Shown here: positions 18,541 to 27,323 of the stretch, in pieces
Layout of the letters: each line of letters opens with the position of its first letter
Position numbering within the stretch: the first letter of the stretch is position 1
DNA from: Lachnospiraceae bacterium
Lineage (GTDB): Bacteria > Bacillota > Clostridia > Lachnospirales > Lachnospiraceae
Assembly: GCA_021201665.1 (NCBI GenBank)
Contig: JAJQEO010000026.1
Location: 1 to 52,318 of the forward strand
Length of the DNA: 52,318 bases
Direction of reading: 5' to 3'
Made by a program: the position numbers and the translations under genes
The notes under the pieces: generated by a model
Database searches by the model: none
What the model was told of the DNA's origin: nothing
The model's input: only the letters and a program-made list of their open reading frames with translations

Positions 18541-18630
18541 GGAAGACGCATTTCTGGAAGACGCATTTTTGAAAGACGCATTTTTGGAAGATGCATTATG
18601 GAAAGAAGCGGTATGGAAAGAAGGAGTTCG
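18541..18630 (+). repeat. 15-bp tandem repeat downstream of the GtrA-YfhO gene
   Basis: Four clear units of the form GGAAGACGCATTT plus two bases begin at 18541, 18556, 18571 and 18586; two more diverged units (GAAAGAAGCGGTATG and the next 15 bases) follow. The array is in the 250-base gap between the gene ending at 18511 and the aminotransferase, and no gene is supported there. Confidence 0.88.
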
Positions 18631-18762
18631 AACCGAAAATTGGCATAATAGATACTAAAAAAGACAGCAAAAAGACAGGAAAAAGTCAGCAAAGAGATTG
18701 TATAGATAGAAACCTGCCGCAATGTGTCAGGGGAAAGAACAGTTACTGGGAGGAATATTCAA

Positions 18763-19932
18763 ATGGAAATCACATTTTCAGACAAGGCGGAACGCATCAA
18801 AGCGGGAATTTTCGCAGTACTCAATGAGAAAAAGGAGGAGCTGCTGCGCCAGGGGAAGACGGTCTACAACCTCTCCGTTGGCACGCCGGATTTTCAGCCG
18901 GCGCAGCACATTATGGACGCTGTCAGCGCGGCCGCGCAGGATCCGGTTAATTACAAGTATTCTCTGGTCGAGCTGCCGGAGCTGCTCGACGCGATCCGCG
19001 CGTTTTATCAGCGGCGCTTTGGCGTGAAGCTGGAGGCTGACGAGGCGATGGAGCTTTACGGCTCACAGGAGGGCATGACCCATATCGCGTGGACCCTCTG
19101 CAACCCGGGAGAGCTGGTGCTGGTGCCGAATCCCGGTTATCCGATCTTTGGCATCGGGCCGCAGCTCTGTGACGCTGAGGTTTGGGAATATCCCCTGTAT
19201 GAAGAGAACGGGTTTCTTCCGAAATTTTCGGATATTCCGGAGGAGATCGCCCAAAAGGCGAAGCTGATGGTGGTCAGCTATCCGGCCAACCCGATCTGCC
19301 GCGTGGCCCCCGATTCTTTTTATCGGGAACTGATTGATTTTGCGAAGAAATATCATATTATAATACTGCACGACAGCGCTTATTCCGATATCGTCTTTGG
19401 CGGGAGAGCCTGCGGGTCGTTCCTTGCTTTTGAGGGAGCGAAAGAGGTGGGGGTGGAGTTTTATTCTCTCTCCAAAACCTTTAACTACACGGGCGCCCGG
19501 GTTTCTTTCGCGGTCGGCAATGCGGACGTGATCCGTAAGTTTAAAGCCATGCGGACGCAGTTTGATTACGGAACCTTCCTGCCGGTGCAGTACGGCGCGA
19601 TCGCGGCGCTGAACGGACCGTTTGACCAGGTGCAGCGCCAGTGCCGCATGTATGAGGATCGCAACCATACTCTGTGCGGCGGCCTGCGTTCAATCGGCTG
19701 GAACGTGCCGGACAGCGAGGGTACCATGTTTGTCTGGGCACCGTTGCCGGAGGGTTATACAAACTCAGAAGACTTCTGCGTGGAGCTGATGGAAAAATCC
19801 GGCGTCATCTGTACGCCCGGCAGCAGCTTCGGCTCCCTCGGGGAAGGCTATGTACGCATGGCGCTGACCCTGCCCCCTGAAAAGCTGCAGGAAGCGGTGG
19901 AGAGCATCCGGCAAAGCGGGATTCTGGATTAA
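18763..19932 (+). CDS. Pyridoxal-phosphate aminotransferase, class I/II
   Basis: The protein (389 aa) is a fold-type I cytoplasmic aminotransferase. The family pattern is clear: NLSVGTPDFQP near the N-terminus, GSQEGMTHIAW, NPGYPIFG, SYPANPICRVA (the conserved Asn-Pro region), HDSAYSDIVF (PLP-binding Asp and Tyr), SLSKTFNYTGARVSFAVG with the Schiff-base lysine, and a C-terminal GEGYVRMAL with the substrate-carboxylate Arg. It resembles LL-diaminopimelate/aspartate/alanine aminotransferase groups, but the exact substrate cannot be assigned. The start at 18763 has GGGAGGA eight bases upstream. The gene is followed 20 bases later by murB, so the two are probably co-transcribed. Confidence 0.9.
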   Translation: MEITFSDKAERIKAGIFAVLNEKKEELLRQGKTVYNLSVGTPDFQPAQHIMDAVSAAAQDPVNYKYSLVELPELLDAIRAFYQRRFGVKLEADEAMELYGSQEGMTHIAWTLCNPGELVLVPNPGYPIFGIGPQLCDAEVWEYPLYEENGFLPKFSDIPEEIAQKAKLMVVSYPANPICRVAPDSFYRELIDFAKKYHIIILHDSAYSDIVFGGRACGSFLAFEGAKEVGVEFYSLSKTFNYTGARVSFAVGNADVIRKFKAMRTQFDYGTFLPVQYGAIAALNGPFDQVQRQCRMYEDRNHTLCGGLRSIGWNVPDSEGTMFVWAPLPEGYTNSEDFCVELMEKSGVICTPGSSFGSLGEGYVRMALTLPPEKLQEAVESIRQSGILD

Positions 19933-19952
19933 TAATCATTTCGGAGGTATTC

Positions 19953-20981
19953 ATGTCTGACAGGATAGATCAGCTGCGGGAAGCAGCGAAAGAAGACTGC
20001 GTCATCCGGCAGGAACTGATGAGTAAACACACCACCTTTCGGATCGGCGGCCCGGCGGATTATTTTGCCGCGCCGACGACGGAAGAAGGAATCTGCGGCA
20101 TTGTGCGTTACTGCCGCTCCTGGGATTACCCGTTTTACGTGATTGGAAACGGAAGCAATCTGCTGGTGGCGGATACGGGATACCGGGGACTGATTTTGCA
20201 ATTATACAAAAATTTTAGCAGAATTGAGATTCTGTTGGGAGCGGATCAGGATCCGCAGGATGACGATGCTTCGGAAGTGACTGGAGGTCAGACGGTGGAT
20301 GACATGTCCGAAACAGCCGGATTAGAAACAGCCAGGACCGCCGGGAAATCCGGCACCAGCCTTATCCGCGCCGAAGCGGGAGCGATGCTCTCTGTGATCG
20401 CAAGGCGTGCGCAGGAGGCGGGGCTAACTGGCTTTGAATTTGCTTCCGGGATACCAGGAACGCTGGGAGGGGCGGTCGTGATGAATGCCGGCGCCTATGG
20501 CGGCGAGATGAAGCAGGTGCTCCTCTCGGCGAGAGTGCTGACCCGGGATGGAGAGATCCGCGAGATTCCGGCAGAGGAGCTGATGCTGGGCTATCGGACG
20601 AGTGTGATCCCTGCCAACGGCTGGATTGTGCTTGGAGCCACGATTGCCCTGCGCCGGGGCGACCCTGCGGCGATTCGCGCCCGTATGGAGGAGCTGAGGG
20701 AGCGGCGCGTGGCGAAGCAGCCCCTGGATCTGCCGAGCGCGGGCAGCACGTTTAAACGCCCGGAAGGCTATTTTGCTGGGAAGCTGATTATGGATGCCCA
20801 CCTGAAGGGCTATACCGTCGGCGGCGCCCAGGTTTCGGAAAAACACTGCGGATTTGTTGTGAACCGCGGCGGCGCGACGGCTGCGGATGTGCGTCGGCTG
20901 ATCGCTGACGTGACGGCGAAGGTGAAAGCAGATTCTGGCGTGACTCTGGAGCCGGAGGTTAAGATGCTGGGAGAATTCTAA
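19953..20981 (+). CDS. murB: UDP-N-acetylenolpyruvoylglucosamine reductase
   Basis: MurB (342 aa) is an FAD enzyme reducing UDP-GlcNAc-enolpyruvate to UDP-MurNAc for peptidoglycan. Visible motifs: TTFRIGGPADYF, VIGNGSNLLVAD (FAD binding), GFEFASGIPGTLGGAVVMNAGAYGGE, and GSTFKRPEG with the catalytic serine, then GFVVNRGGATAADV and EPEVKMLGEF at the end, as in the short type IIb enzymes. About residues 94-133 (Asp/Thr-rich, containing DQDPQDDDASE) is an extra loop absent from typical MurB of about 300 aa. The start follows TCGGAGGTATTC. Its stop overlaps the whiA start by one base (TAATG), so the genes are translationally coupled. Confidence 0.97.
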   Translation: MSDRIDQLREAAKEDCVIRQELMSKHTTFRIGGPADYFAAPTTEEGICGIVRYCRSWDYPFYVIGNGSNLLVADTGYRGLILQLYKNFSRIEILLGADQDPQDDDASEVTGGQTVDDMSETAGLETARTAGKSGTSLIRAEAGAMLSVIARRAQEAGLTGFEFASGIPGTLGGAVVMNAGAYGGEMKQVLLSARVLTRDGEIREIPAEELMLGYRTSVIPANGWIVLGATIALRRGDPAAIRARMEELRERRVAKQPLDLPSAGSTFKRPEGYFAGKLIMDAHLKGYTVGGAQVSEKHCGFVVNRGGATAADVRRLIADVTAKVKADSGVTLEPEVKMLGEF

Positions 20982-22036
20982 TGTCATTTTCATCAGAAGT
21001 GAGGCAGGAGCTTTCCTCACAGATCCCTTCCGCGCGCCACTGCCGGCTGGCGGAGCTGGCCGCGCTGATCGGGATGTGCGGCGAGATTTTGTCGAAGAAG
21101 GGCTGCCCCGGAATAAAAATTCGTACCGAAAACCTTTTAGTAGCAAGAAAAAGCTTTACATTATTGCAAAAAACATTTAATATAAGAGTTGATGTCTCAG
21201 TACATGTACATAGAAACGAGAAAAAAAGCGACCGGATCTATACGGTTCTGATCAGGGACGCAGAGACTGCGCGGAAGATCCTCCGCGCGCTGAAGATGGC
21301 AGATCCTGCTGATTCTTTGGCGGATGCGCACACGGATACCGCAAATGATCTTCTTGTGCAGCAGCCCTGCTGCCGCAGAGCTTATATCCGGGGAGCATTT
21401 CTCGGCGCAGGTTCGATCAGCAATCCGGAGAAATCCTATCATTTTGAGATTGTCTGTTCGACACCGGAACGCGCCAGACAGCTGCAGCTATTGATACATT
21501 CCTTTGGCCCCGATGCCAAAATTGTACAGCGTAAAAGCCATTACATTGTATATATTAAGGAAGGGGCTCAGATTGTTGATATGCTGAATGTCATGGGAGC
21601 TCATGTATCTCTGATGAATCTGGAAAACATCCGGATTGTCCGGGAGATGAGAAACTCGGTGAATCGCAAGGTCAATTGTGAGGCTGCCAACATCAACAAG
21701 ACAGTAAACGCCGCTGTGAGACAGACGGAAGACATCCGTACCTTAAGAGACCTGGTCGGATTTGAACAGCTTCCGCCCGCGCTTGCCCAGATTGCACAGC
21801 TAAGGCTTTTGCATCCGGACGCGTCGCTGAAGGAGCTTGGCGAGATGCTGACGCCCCCGATCGGGAAATCCGGCGTGAATCACAGACTGAGAAAACTGAG
21901 TGTTCTTGCTGAGCAGGTAAGACAGGAAAAAGGCAGGAGGAATTATTATGATAAAAAAGGAAATCACGATTCAGCTTCCGAGCGGACTGGAGGCAAGGCC
22001 GGTAGCAATGCTGGTGCAGGTGGCCAGCCAGTATGA
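20981..22036 (+). CDS. whiA: WhiA-type DNA-binding protein
   Basis: WhiA (351 aa) combines an N-terminal LAGLIDADG-homing-endonuclease-like domain without catalytic function and a C-terminal helix-turn-helix. In Bacillus and actinomycetes it is a nucleoid-associated or regulatory protein affecting division. Markers are the N-terminal SFSSEVRQELSSQ, RRAYIRGAFLGAGSISNP, NCEAANINKTVNAA and the C-terminal HTH region LGEMLTPPIGKSGVNHRLRKL. The last 30 or so residues (Lys/Gly/Ser/Ala-rich) overlap the next gene by 89 bases and are probably not functional in the usual sense. The start overlaps the murB stop. Confidence 0.95.
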   Translation: MSFSSEVRQELSSQIPSARHCRLAELAALIGMCGEILSKKGCPGIKIRTENLLVARKSFTLLQKTFNIRVDVSVHVHRNEKKSDRIYTVLIRDAETARKILRALKMADPADSLADAHTDTANDLLVQQPCCRRAYIRGAFLGAGSISNPEKSYHFEIVCSTPERARQLQLLIHSFGPDAKIVQRKSHYIVYIKEGAQIVDMLNVMGAHVSLMNLENIRIVREMRNSVNRKVNCEAANINKTVNAAVRQTEDIRTLRDLVGFEQLPPALAQIAQLRLLHPDASLKELGEMLTPPIGKSGVNHRLRKLSVLAEQVRQEKGRRNYYDKKGNHDSASERTGGKAGSNAGAGGQPV

Positions 22037-22205
22037 GAGTGAGATTCACTTTGAAAGCGACAGCAGGACGGTTAACGCCAAGAGTATCATGGGGATGATG
22101 ACACTGGGCCTTGACACAGGAGATAAGGTTACAGTTACCGCTGACGGCGCGGACGAACAGGAAGCGGTTCAAAATATAGAGGCATATCTGAGCAAAGCAG
22201 ACTGA
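21948..22205 (+). CDS. HPr-like protein of the Crh type (no phosphorylatable His-15)
   Basis: The protein has 85 aa with the HPr fold pattern. Canonical HPr has GLHARPA with His-15 as the site phosphorylated by Enzyme I; here the sequence is GLEARPVA, so residue 15 is Glu and sugar phosphotransfer cannot occur. Ser-46 is kept in NAKSIMGMM, the site of HPr kinase. This pattern matches Bacillus Crh (Gln-15), a co-regulator of CcpA. It starts inside the end of whiA with AGGCAGGAGGAATT upstream; the position directly after whiA is the usual place for Crh-like genes in Bacillus and many Clostridia. Confidence 0.9.
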   Translation: MIKKEITIQLPSGLEARPVAMLVQVASQYESEIHFESDSRTVNAKSIMGMMTLGLDTGDKVTVTADGADEQEAVQNIEAYLSKAD

Positions 22206-22376
22206 GCAAAGCAGATCAGATAAAGCCATAAAGTACAGCAAAAGAAGGATGGCAGACTAAGGAAGGCAGCAGACGGAAACGGCAGACGGATGAAGGCATG
22301 AACGCATGAATGCGCGAAAGCGCAAATGTGTGGATGCGTGAATGTGTCGGCCGTTTGTGTCTGCCGGGGATCGACT

Positions 22377-22958
22377 ATGGATATCAGCACGGCGGACAGC
22401 CTGGATAAGAATTTTATCCTGGACCTATACCAGGAAGCATTTCCAGAGCAGGAGCGCAAGCCATTTTCTCTGATAGAGCGAAAAGCGGCTATGGGAGAGA
22501 TGGAGATGCTTCTGATCCGGGAAGAAAAAAAGCGGATAGGGTTCGCGATTGTAGCTTATGGGGAAAGGCTTGTCCTTCTGGACTATTTTGCGATCAGCCC
22601 CAGATGGCGCGGACAGGGATATGGATCGGCTGCGCTGGAGCTGATCCAGGGACTTTACAGCGACCGCCCGCTTTTCCTGGAGGTCGAAAAACCGCTTGTC
22701 CCGGAAACTGAAAGATCAGGCGGCCTCCTGGACGGTACAGAGCAGGCCGGCGGCATGGATTATGCCGCGGATATCCGGCGGCGCCGGAAAGCATTCTATC
22801 TGCGCAATGGAATGCTGGAGACAGGGATTTGTGTGGAATTGTTCGGAGTCAGGATGGAGCTGCTCTCGACAGTACCGGGACTTACCTTCGAAACATGCGA
22901 ACCCTTGTACCGGTCGCTTCTGGGTCCGATTTACCGAAACCTGATTAAACAGATCTGA
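22377..22958 (+). CDS. GNAT-family acetyltransferase
   Basis: The protein has 193 aa from ATG 22377. The acetyl-CoA binding segment RWRGQGYGSAALELI (an R/QxxGxG/A type pattern) and the preceding beta strand LVLLDYFAISPRWRG identify a GNAT fold. FYLRNGMLETG near the C-terminus is the usual end of the domain. Acceptor substrate is unknown. A Gly/Asp-rich stretch (SGGLLDGTEQAGGMDYAAD) interrupts the fold between strands 5 and 6, similar to insertions in neighbouring genes. An in-frame upstream start at 22326 reads into low-complexity sequence and is less likely. The 170 bases upstream are repetitive (GAATGCG/GGATGCG-like) with no other gene. Confidence 0.82.
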   Translation: MDISTADSLDKNFILDLYQEAFPEQERKPFSLIERKAAMGEMEMLLIREEKKRIGFAIVAYGERLVLLDYFAISPRWRGQGYGSAALELIQGLYSDRPLFLEVEKPLVPETERSGGLLDGTEQAGGMDYAADIRRRRKAFYLRNGMLETGICVELFGVRMELLSTVPGLTFETCEPLYRSLLGPIYRNLIKQI

Positions 22959-23032
22959 CAGAGCGCGTTCACACGCTTTGATGCGCAGGGCTGGGAAATT
23001 TACCCTTATCTGATGAAAAAGAGAAGAAAAGA

Positions 23033-23066
23033 GGAGAAAGGCTTAAGGCTTTTCTCCTTTTTCTTA
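23033..23066 (+). terminator. Intrinsic terminator after the acetyltransferase
   Basis: GGAGAAAGGC and GCTTTTCTCC form a stem around TTAAG, followed by TTTTTCTT. A family A-like head (ATGCGCACGGCCGCG) follows directly at 23067. The rest of the gap up to 23290 holds only the partial element and LacI-operator-like sequence. Confidence 0.8.
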
Positions 23067-23290
23067 TGCGCACGGCCGCGGAGGCAAGGATATTGTTTTG
23101 CGATACGCGCCCCAGACCCGCTATGCGCTTAAGAAATCGTTTTAGTTAGAGACTGGGCTGAAAAACCGATTTTTGGCTGAAAAAAGGCATTTTACTTCGC
23201 CGAATGAAATCGAGGAGAGAAAAAATGCACAAAAACAGAAGCTTAAAATGTAGCACATTCACTAAAATGATAATTTCGGTAAAATTGAGG

Positions 23291-23340
23291 TTGACAAAAT
23301 GGTCGAAATGCTGTTTAATGAAAACAAGAAATCGATTAAG
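23291..23340 (+). promoter_or_regulatory. Promoter and operator-like site of the LacI-family gene
   Basis: TTGACA (23291-23296) and TTTAAT (23314-23319) are 17 bases apart. Just downstream, AAGAAATCGATTAAGT (23326-23341) has a central CG dyad typical of LacI-family operators. A similar sequence, AAGAAATCGTTTTAGT, lies upstream at about 23126-23141. Together they suggest autoregulation. Confidence 0.65.
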
Positions 23341-23373
23341 TAACGACAGATTTTACAAGCGAAGGAGAAATGC

Positions 23374-24375
23374 ATGGTTTCCATGAAGGAGATTGCGGCA
23401 GCCTGCGGAGTATCTGTAGCGACTGTCAGCAAGGCATTGAGCGATCACCACGACATCGGTGAGAAGACAAAGCGGCACGTCAGAGAGACGGCCGACCGGA
23501 TGGGATATCTTCCCAATCTGTCTGCCAGATATCTGAAGACGAACCGCAGCTACAACATAGGTGTTCTTTTTGAGGACGCGGCGCAGAGCGGCCTGACTCA
23601 CGATTTCTTTTCCAATGTTCTGGAGAGCCTGAAAAATACCGCACAGTCCAGAGGATATGATATCACATTCCTGAATACATCCTCGCCGGATATGTCCTAT
23701 GTAGAGCGGGCTCTGTACCGGGGGTTTGACGGCGTGGCGATCGCCTGTGTAGATTTTACGAATCCAAAGGTGCAGGAGCTGCTGCGCAGCACCGTGAAGG
23801 TAGTCACGGTTGACTATATCGCGGACAACCGGACGGCGGTGGTCTCGGACAACATTGAGGGTATGAACCAGCTGATGAGTTATGTGCTGGGGCAGGGGCA
23901 TACACGGATTGCCTACATCCATGGGGATGAAGGGCGCGTGACCAGACAGAGACTTGCTTCTTATTACCGCTGTATGGAAGAACACGGCATCAGAGTTTCC
24001 GGTGAATACATAAGAGACGGCCTGTATCGTGACAGGCAGCTGGCCTATGACAGGACCGTAGAGCTTCTCTCCATGAGTGAGCCGCCGACCTGCATCCTTT
24101 ATCCGGATGATGTGGCAGCGTTTGGCGGAATCAACGCCATCCGTGCTTTGGGCTTAAGGTTTCCCGAGGACATCTCGGTGGCAGGATATGACGGCATCCG
24201 CCTGATGCAGTACATTGAGCCGAGACTCACGACGATCCGGCAGGATATGGAGGCGCTTGGCAGACTGGCGGCGGAGAGCCTGATCGATGAGATCGAGCGG
24301 CCGATGGCGACAGCGCCGATGATCCATACGGCCGAGGGACAGCTGTTAGAAGGACAGACCGTCAGGAAGCTTTAA
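23374..24375 (+). CDS. LacI-family transcriptional regulator
   Basis: The protein has 333 aa. An N-terminal helix-turn-helix (MKEIAAACGVSVATVSKALS) with the hinge helix GYLPNLSARYLKTN is followed by a periplasmic-binding-protein-like sensor domain with NIGVLFED, DGVAIACVDF, VVSDNIEGMNQLMSYVLGQG and VAGYDGIRLMQYIEP segments. Such proteins bind palindromic operators and release them on sugar binding. The start follows GAAGGAGAAA. The gene is next to a sugar ABC locus and a GH2 beta-mannosidase, so these are the likely targets; the ligand is probably a mannoside or a related glycan, by context only. Confidence 0.95.
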   Translation: MVSMKEIAAACGVSVATVSKALSDHHDIGEKTKRHVRETADRMGYLPNLSARYLKTNRSYNIGVLFEDAAQSGLTHDFFSNVLESLKNTAQSRGYDITFLNTSSPDMSYVERALYRGFDGVAIACVDFTNPKVQELLRSTVKVVTVDYIADNRTAVVSDNIEGMNQLMSYVLGQGHTRIAYIHGDEGRVTRQRLASYYRCMEEHGIRVSGEYIRDGLYRDRQLAYDRTVELLSMSEPPTCILYPDDVAAFGGINAIRALGLRFPEDISVAGYDGIRLMQYIEPRLTTIRQDMEALGRLAAESLIDEIERPMATAPMIHTAEGQLLEGQTVRKL

Positions 24376-24459
24376 CGTCAGAATGCTTTAATAAGGTCAG
24401 CTTAAAAAAATCAGACCAAAAGCTTTGAAAAGTTCCGGATAAGACCTGACGCAGACGGC

Positions 24460-24473
24460 TGAAAGCGTTTTCA
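24460..24473 (+). promoter_or_regulatory. cre-like operator upstream of the solute-binding protein
   Basis: TGAAAGCGTTTTCA is an almost perfect 14-base dyad that fits the CcpA cre consensus and also the general LacI-family operator form. It is 150 bases upstream of the binding-protein gene and 85 bases after the LacI gene. Downstream there are further dyads: CGCGGATTTCCGCG, ATTACC/GGTAAT (24537-24554) and CTGTAC/GTACAG (24573-24589). Confidence 0.75.
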
Positions 24474-24621
24474 GACAGATGATTTCTTTAAGGAATGTTC
24501 CGCGGATTTCCGCGTTACATAGAAACTAAAATTTCCATTACCGTGACAGGTAATCGAAATAAAACATTGTGACTGTACCAGATGTACAGCCGCACACCCA
24601 CAATTATAAGGAGGAAACAAA

Positions 24622-25989
24622 ATGAGCAAGAAATGGTTAAGCCTGCTGCTGGCTGGCGCTGTGGTTGCGACGATGGCTGTTCCGGTAGCTGCTGAGGAAG
24701 AGACTGAGCCGGACAACACAATCACTGGTGATTCTTCTGCTGACGACGCGTTCGTAGTATGGGGCTGGAACGATGATATCAAGACAATCCTTGACACCGT
24801 ATTCGCTGAGGCGTATCCGGAAGAGTATTCCAGAATCGTATTCGTAAACACTGGTGGTTCTGACTACTATCAGACCAAGCTGGACGCAGTCCTTGAAGAG
24901 GGCTCCAGCAATGAGCTGTATCCGGATCTGATGGGTCTCGAGGTTGACTATGTACAGAAGTATACCAACAGCGACTGGCTGCTGAGCATCACCGACATTG
25001 GCATCTCTGAGGATTCTCTGGCGAATATGTATCAGTACAACATCGACCTTGGTACCGACTATGACGGTAATGTAAAGGCTCTGTTCTGGCAGGCAACTCC
25101 GGGCTGCTACGCAGTACGCGCGGACCTGGCTGAGAAGTACCTTGGCACGACTGATCCGGATGAAGTAGCTGCTTACTTCACAGATCTTGACACCATCATC
25201 GCTACCGCTGAGATGGTAAACGAAGCATCAGGCGGCACCTGCAAGCTGTTCTCCGGCTATGATGAGATCAAGAGATCCCTCATGAACTCCCGTGAGGTTG
25301 GCTTCTATGATGAGAACGATGTCATCACCCTTGATGAGAACATTACTACTTACCTTGAGACTGCAAAGACCCTTTATGATGAGGATCTGACCTACAACAC
25401 TTCTCAGTGGAGTGCTGACTGGTATGCAAACATGGACGGCGACGGCGAAGAGACCAACGCAGCTCTTGCATACTTTGGATGCCCGTGGTTCGTATACTGG
25501 TCACTGTCTGATACATGGAAGGACAACACCATCCTTGTTGCAGCACAGGAGCAGTGCTTCTGGGGCGGCACAGGCCTTGCGGCTACGACCGAGTGCTCTG
25601 ACACCGAGCTTGCAGCTCTGATCATGAGCTATCTGACCACCGATACAGACGGTATGGTAGCGATCAATGCTCAGAACTCTGACTTCGTGAACAACACCGC
25701 AGCGATCGAGGCAATCGTTGAGAGCGGCGCTTCTGCAGACGGCAATGGATACATGTATCCGGGAGAAGACGAAGAATATGGCGATGATGACCAGAACTTC
25801 ATTGAGTTCTTCCTTGACAAGGCAGACGCGATTGATGCTTCTACTGTTACCGCTGAGGATCAGACCATCCTGTCCCTGCTCGACACCGAGTGCCAGGCAT
25901 ATGTAACCGGCGAGAAGGATCTGGATACGGCTCTGTCAGACCTGACAGCAGCTATTCATGACACCTATTCCTACCTGAGCGTAGAGTAA
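24622..25989 (+). CDS. Sugar ABC transporter substrate-binding protein
   Basis: The protein (455 aa) is a family 1 extracellular solute-binding protein. It has a Sec signal peptide (MSKKWLSLLLAGAVVATMAV, cleavage near VAA-EEE) but no lipobox cysteine, unusual for a Gram-positive binding protein. The mature start FVVWGWNDDIKTILDTVF and VNTGGSDYYQTKLDAVLEEG are typical of CUT1 carbohydrate binders, and the aromatic patches suit sugar binding. The start follows AAGGAGGAAACAAA. Codon use looks more biased than in neighbours, as in highly expressed genes. It is followed by two permease genes; no ATPase is present, so a shared MsmX-type ATPase elsewhere is likely. Confidence 0.92.
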   Translation: MSKKWLSLLLAGAVVATMAVPVAAEEETEPDNTITGDSSADDAFVVWGWNDDIKTILDTVFAEAYPEEYSRIVFVNTGGSDYYQTKLDAVLEEGSSNELYPDLMGLEVDYVQKYTNSDWLLSITDIGISEDSLANMYQYNIDLGTDYDGNVKALFWQATPGCYAVRADLAEKYLGTTDPDEVAAYFTDLDTIIATAEMVNEASGGTCKLFSGYDEIKRSLMNSREVGFYDENDVITLDENITTYLETAKTLYDEDLTYNTSQWSADWYANMDGDGEETNAALAYFGCPWFVYWSLSDTWKDNTILVAAQEQCFWGGTGLAATTECSDTELAALIMSYLTTDTDGMVAINAQNSDFVNNTAAIEAIVESGASADGNGYMYPGEDEEYGDDDQNFIEFFLDKADAIDASTVTAEDQTILSLLDTECQAYVTGEKDLDTALSDLTAAIHDTYSYLSVE

Positions 25990-26045
25990 TTCGGTTCAGA
26001 AAAGTCTGAAATCATCTGAAAACTGAATTTGTGAAATAATCCGGT

Positions 26046-26078
26046 GTGCTGCTTCTTCTGACAAAGAAGGAGCGGCAC
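26046..26078 (+). terminator. Hairpin between the binding protein and permease genes (likely attenuator)
   Basis: GTGCTGCTTCTTC pairs imperfectly with GAAGGAGCGGCAC around TGACAAA, followed by ATTCTTTT. It is a plausible partial terminator or RNA-stabilising hairpin that keeps binding-protein transcript above permease transcript. The remaining 265 bases to the permease hold no supported gene. Confidence 0.6.
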
Positions 26079-26345
26079 ATTCTTTTACACAGGGACGCAT
26101 AAAGGGACTGGCAGTCTGCGGACTGTACCAAATGACTGAGGAGAAGAAGGTTTCTCCGTTCATGATAATCACATCCTTCGGGAACTCCTGCCAGCGCAGA
26201 GCGTTCCCAAATGGTGGAATCAATTTGCCGCCGCGCCAGTCAGGGGACAATCTGGCAGGCGTGCAAAGTACGACGGAATTCCCGGGGCGGCGCGCAGACG
26301 GATGTGGCGAGAACTCCGCTATTCGATTACCGTACAGGAGGTCTT

Positions 26346-27323
26346 ATGAAAAAGAACAAAAAAAAGAAAGTTACCTATGGTAAATATGGCTATCTGTTCA
26401 TAGCACCGTTTTTTATCACCTATCTGATCTTCCAACTCTGGCCGTTGATCAATACCTTTTATTATAGCACCTTATCGTATTACAAGCGTAACGGGCGCGA
26501 GGTGATCAGCTTTGCCGGTATCCAGAATTTTCTGAATATCTTCGGCATCGCCTCCGGTGAGACCGCTTACGTCTTTGACTATCTGAAAAATACCCTGATT
26601 ATGTGGGGCTTCAACTTTGTTCCGCAGATTCTGGTTTCCCTTCTGATGGCTGTCTGGCTGACAGATACCAAGGTAAAGGTAAAGGGAACCGGAGCCATCA
26701 AGGTCATCATATATCTGCCGAGCGTTATCACGGCGGCGTCCGTATCTGTCCTGTTTAAGAACCTGTTTTCCCAGTACGGGCCGATCACGCTGGCGCTGAA
26801 GAGCATCGGACTTCTCTCTGAAAATTTTGACTTTATGTCCAGCGTCGCAGGCAGCCGCGGACTGATCTCTCTGATTCTGTGGTGGATGTGGTACGGCAAT
26901 ACTTCGATCCTGCTGATTTCCGGTGTGCTGGGCATCGACCCTGTCCTCTATGAGGCAGCCGATATCGACGGCGCGGGCGGCTGGAGAAAGTTTACCGACA
27001 TCACGCTGCCACTCTTAAAGCCGATCCTGCTCTATACGCTCGTGACCTCCGCGATCGGCGGCCTGCAGATGTACGACATCCCGGCACTGTTCAACGTAAC
27101 AGAGACTGGCTACAACGGCCTGCCGAACAACACGACGACGACCATGGCCATGTATATCATGCGTCTGTACAACAGCGATGTTGGAAAAGCCGCAGCCGTT
27201 TCGGTATTTATGTTTGTGGTTACCGTAGCCGTCAGCCTGCTTCTGTTCTTCTTTATGGGAGATAAGGAAGAGAAAAAGCTCAAAAAGGCTGAAAAGGCGA
27301 GAAGAAAGGCAGGTGGCAGATAA
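26346..27323 (+). CDS. Sugar ABC transporter permease, MalF/UgpA type
   Basis: The protein (325 aa) is an integral membrane subunit with six predicted helices (first in YGYLFIAPFFITYLIFQLWP). The EAA loop is seen as YEAADIDGAGGWRKFTDITLP, which contacts the ATPase. The start at 26346 follows ACAGGAGGTCTT; longer in-frame versions lack support. It overlaps the next permease gene by one base (TAATG). Together with the upstream binding protein it forms a CUT1-type carbohydrate importer. Confidence 0.93.
   Translation: MKKNKKKKVTYGKYGYLFIAPFFITYLIFQLWPLINTFYYSTLSYYKRNGREVISFAGIQNFLNIFGIASGETAYVFDYLKNTLIMWGFNFVPQILVSLLMAVWLTDTKVKVKGTGAIKVIIYLPSVITAASVSVLFKNLFSQYGPITLALKSIGLLSENFDFMSSVAGSRGLISLILWWMWYGNTSILLISGVLGIDPVLYEAADIDGAGGWRKFTDITLPLLKPILLYTLVTSAIGGLQMYDIPALFNVTETGYNGLPNNTTTTMAMYIMRLYNSDVGKAAAVSVFMFVVTVAVSLLLFFFMGDKEEKKLKKAEKARRKAGGR

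Noticed and set aside
21948..22205. Standard PTS HPr (ptsH)
   Set aside because: Residue 15 is Glu, not His, so it cannot act as a normal phosphocarrier.
25996..26383. Open frames on both strands between the binding protein and first permease
   Set aside because: They overlap the hairpin and the permease ribosome binding site, and show no recognisable domain; a decayed gene remnant is possible but not supported.
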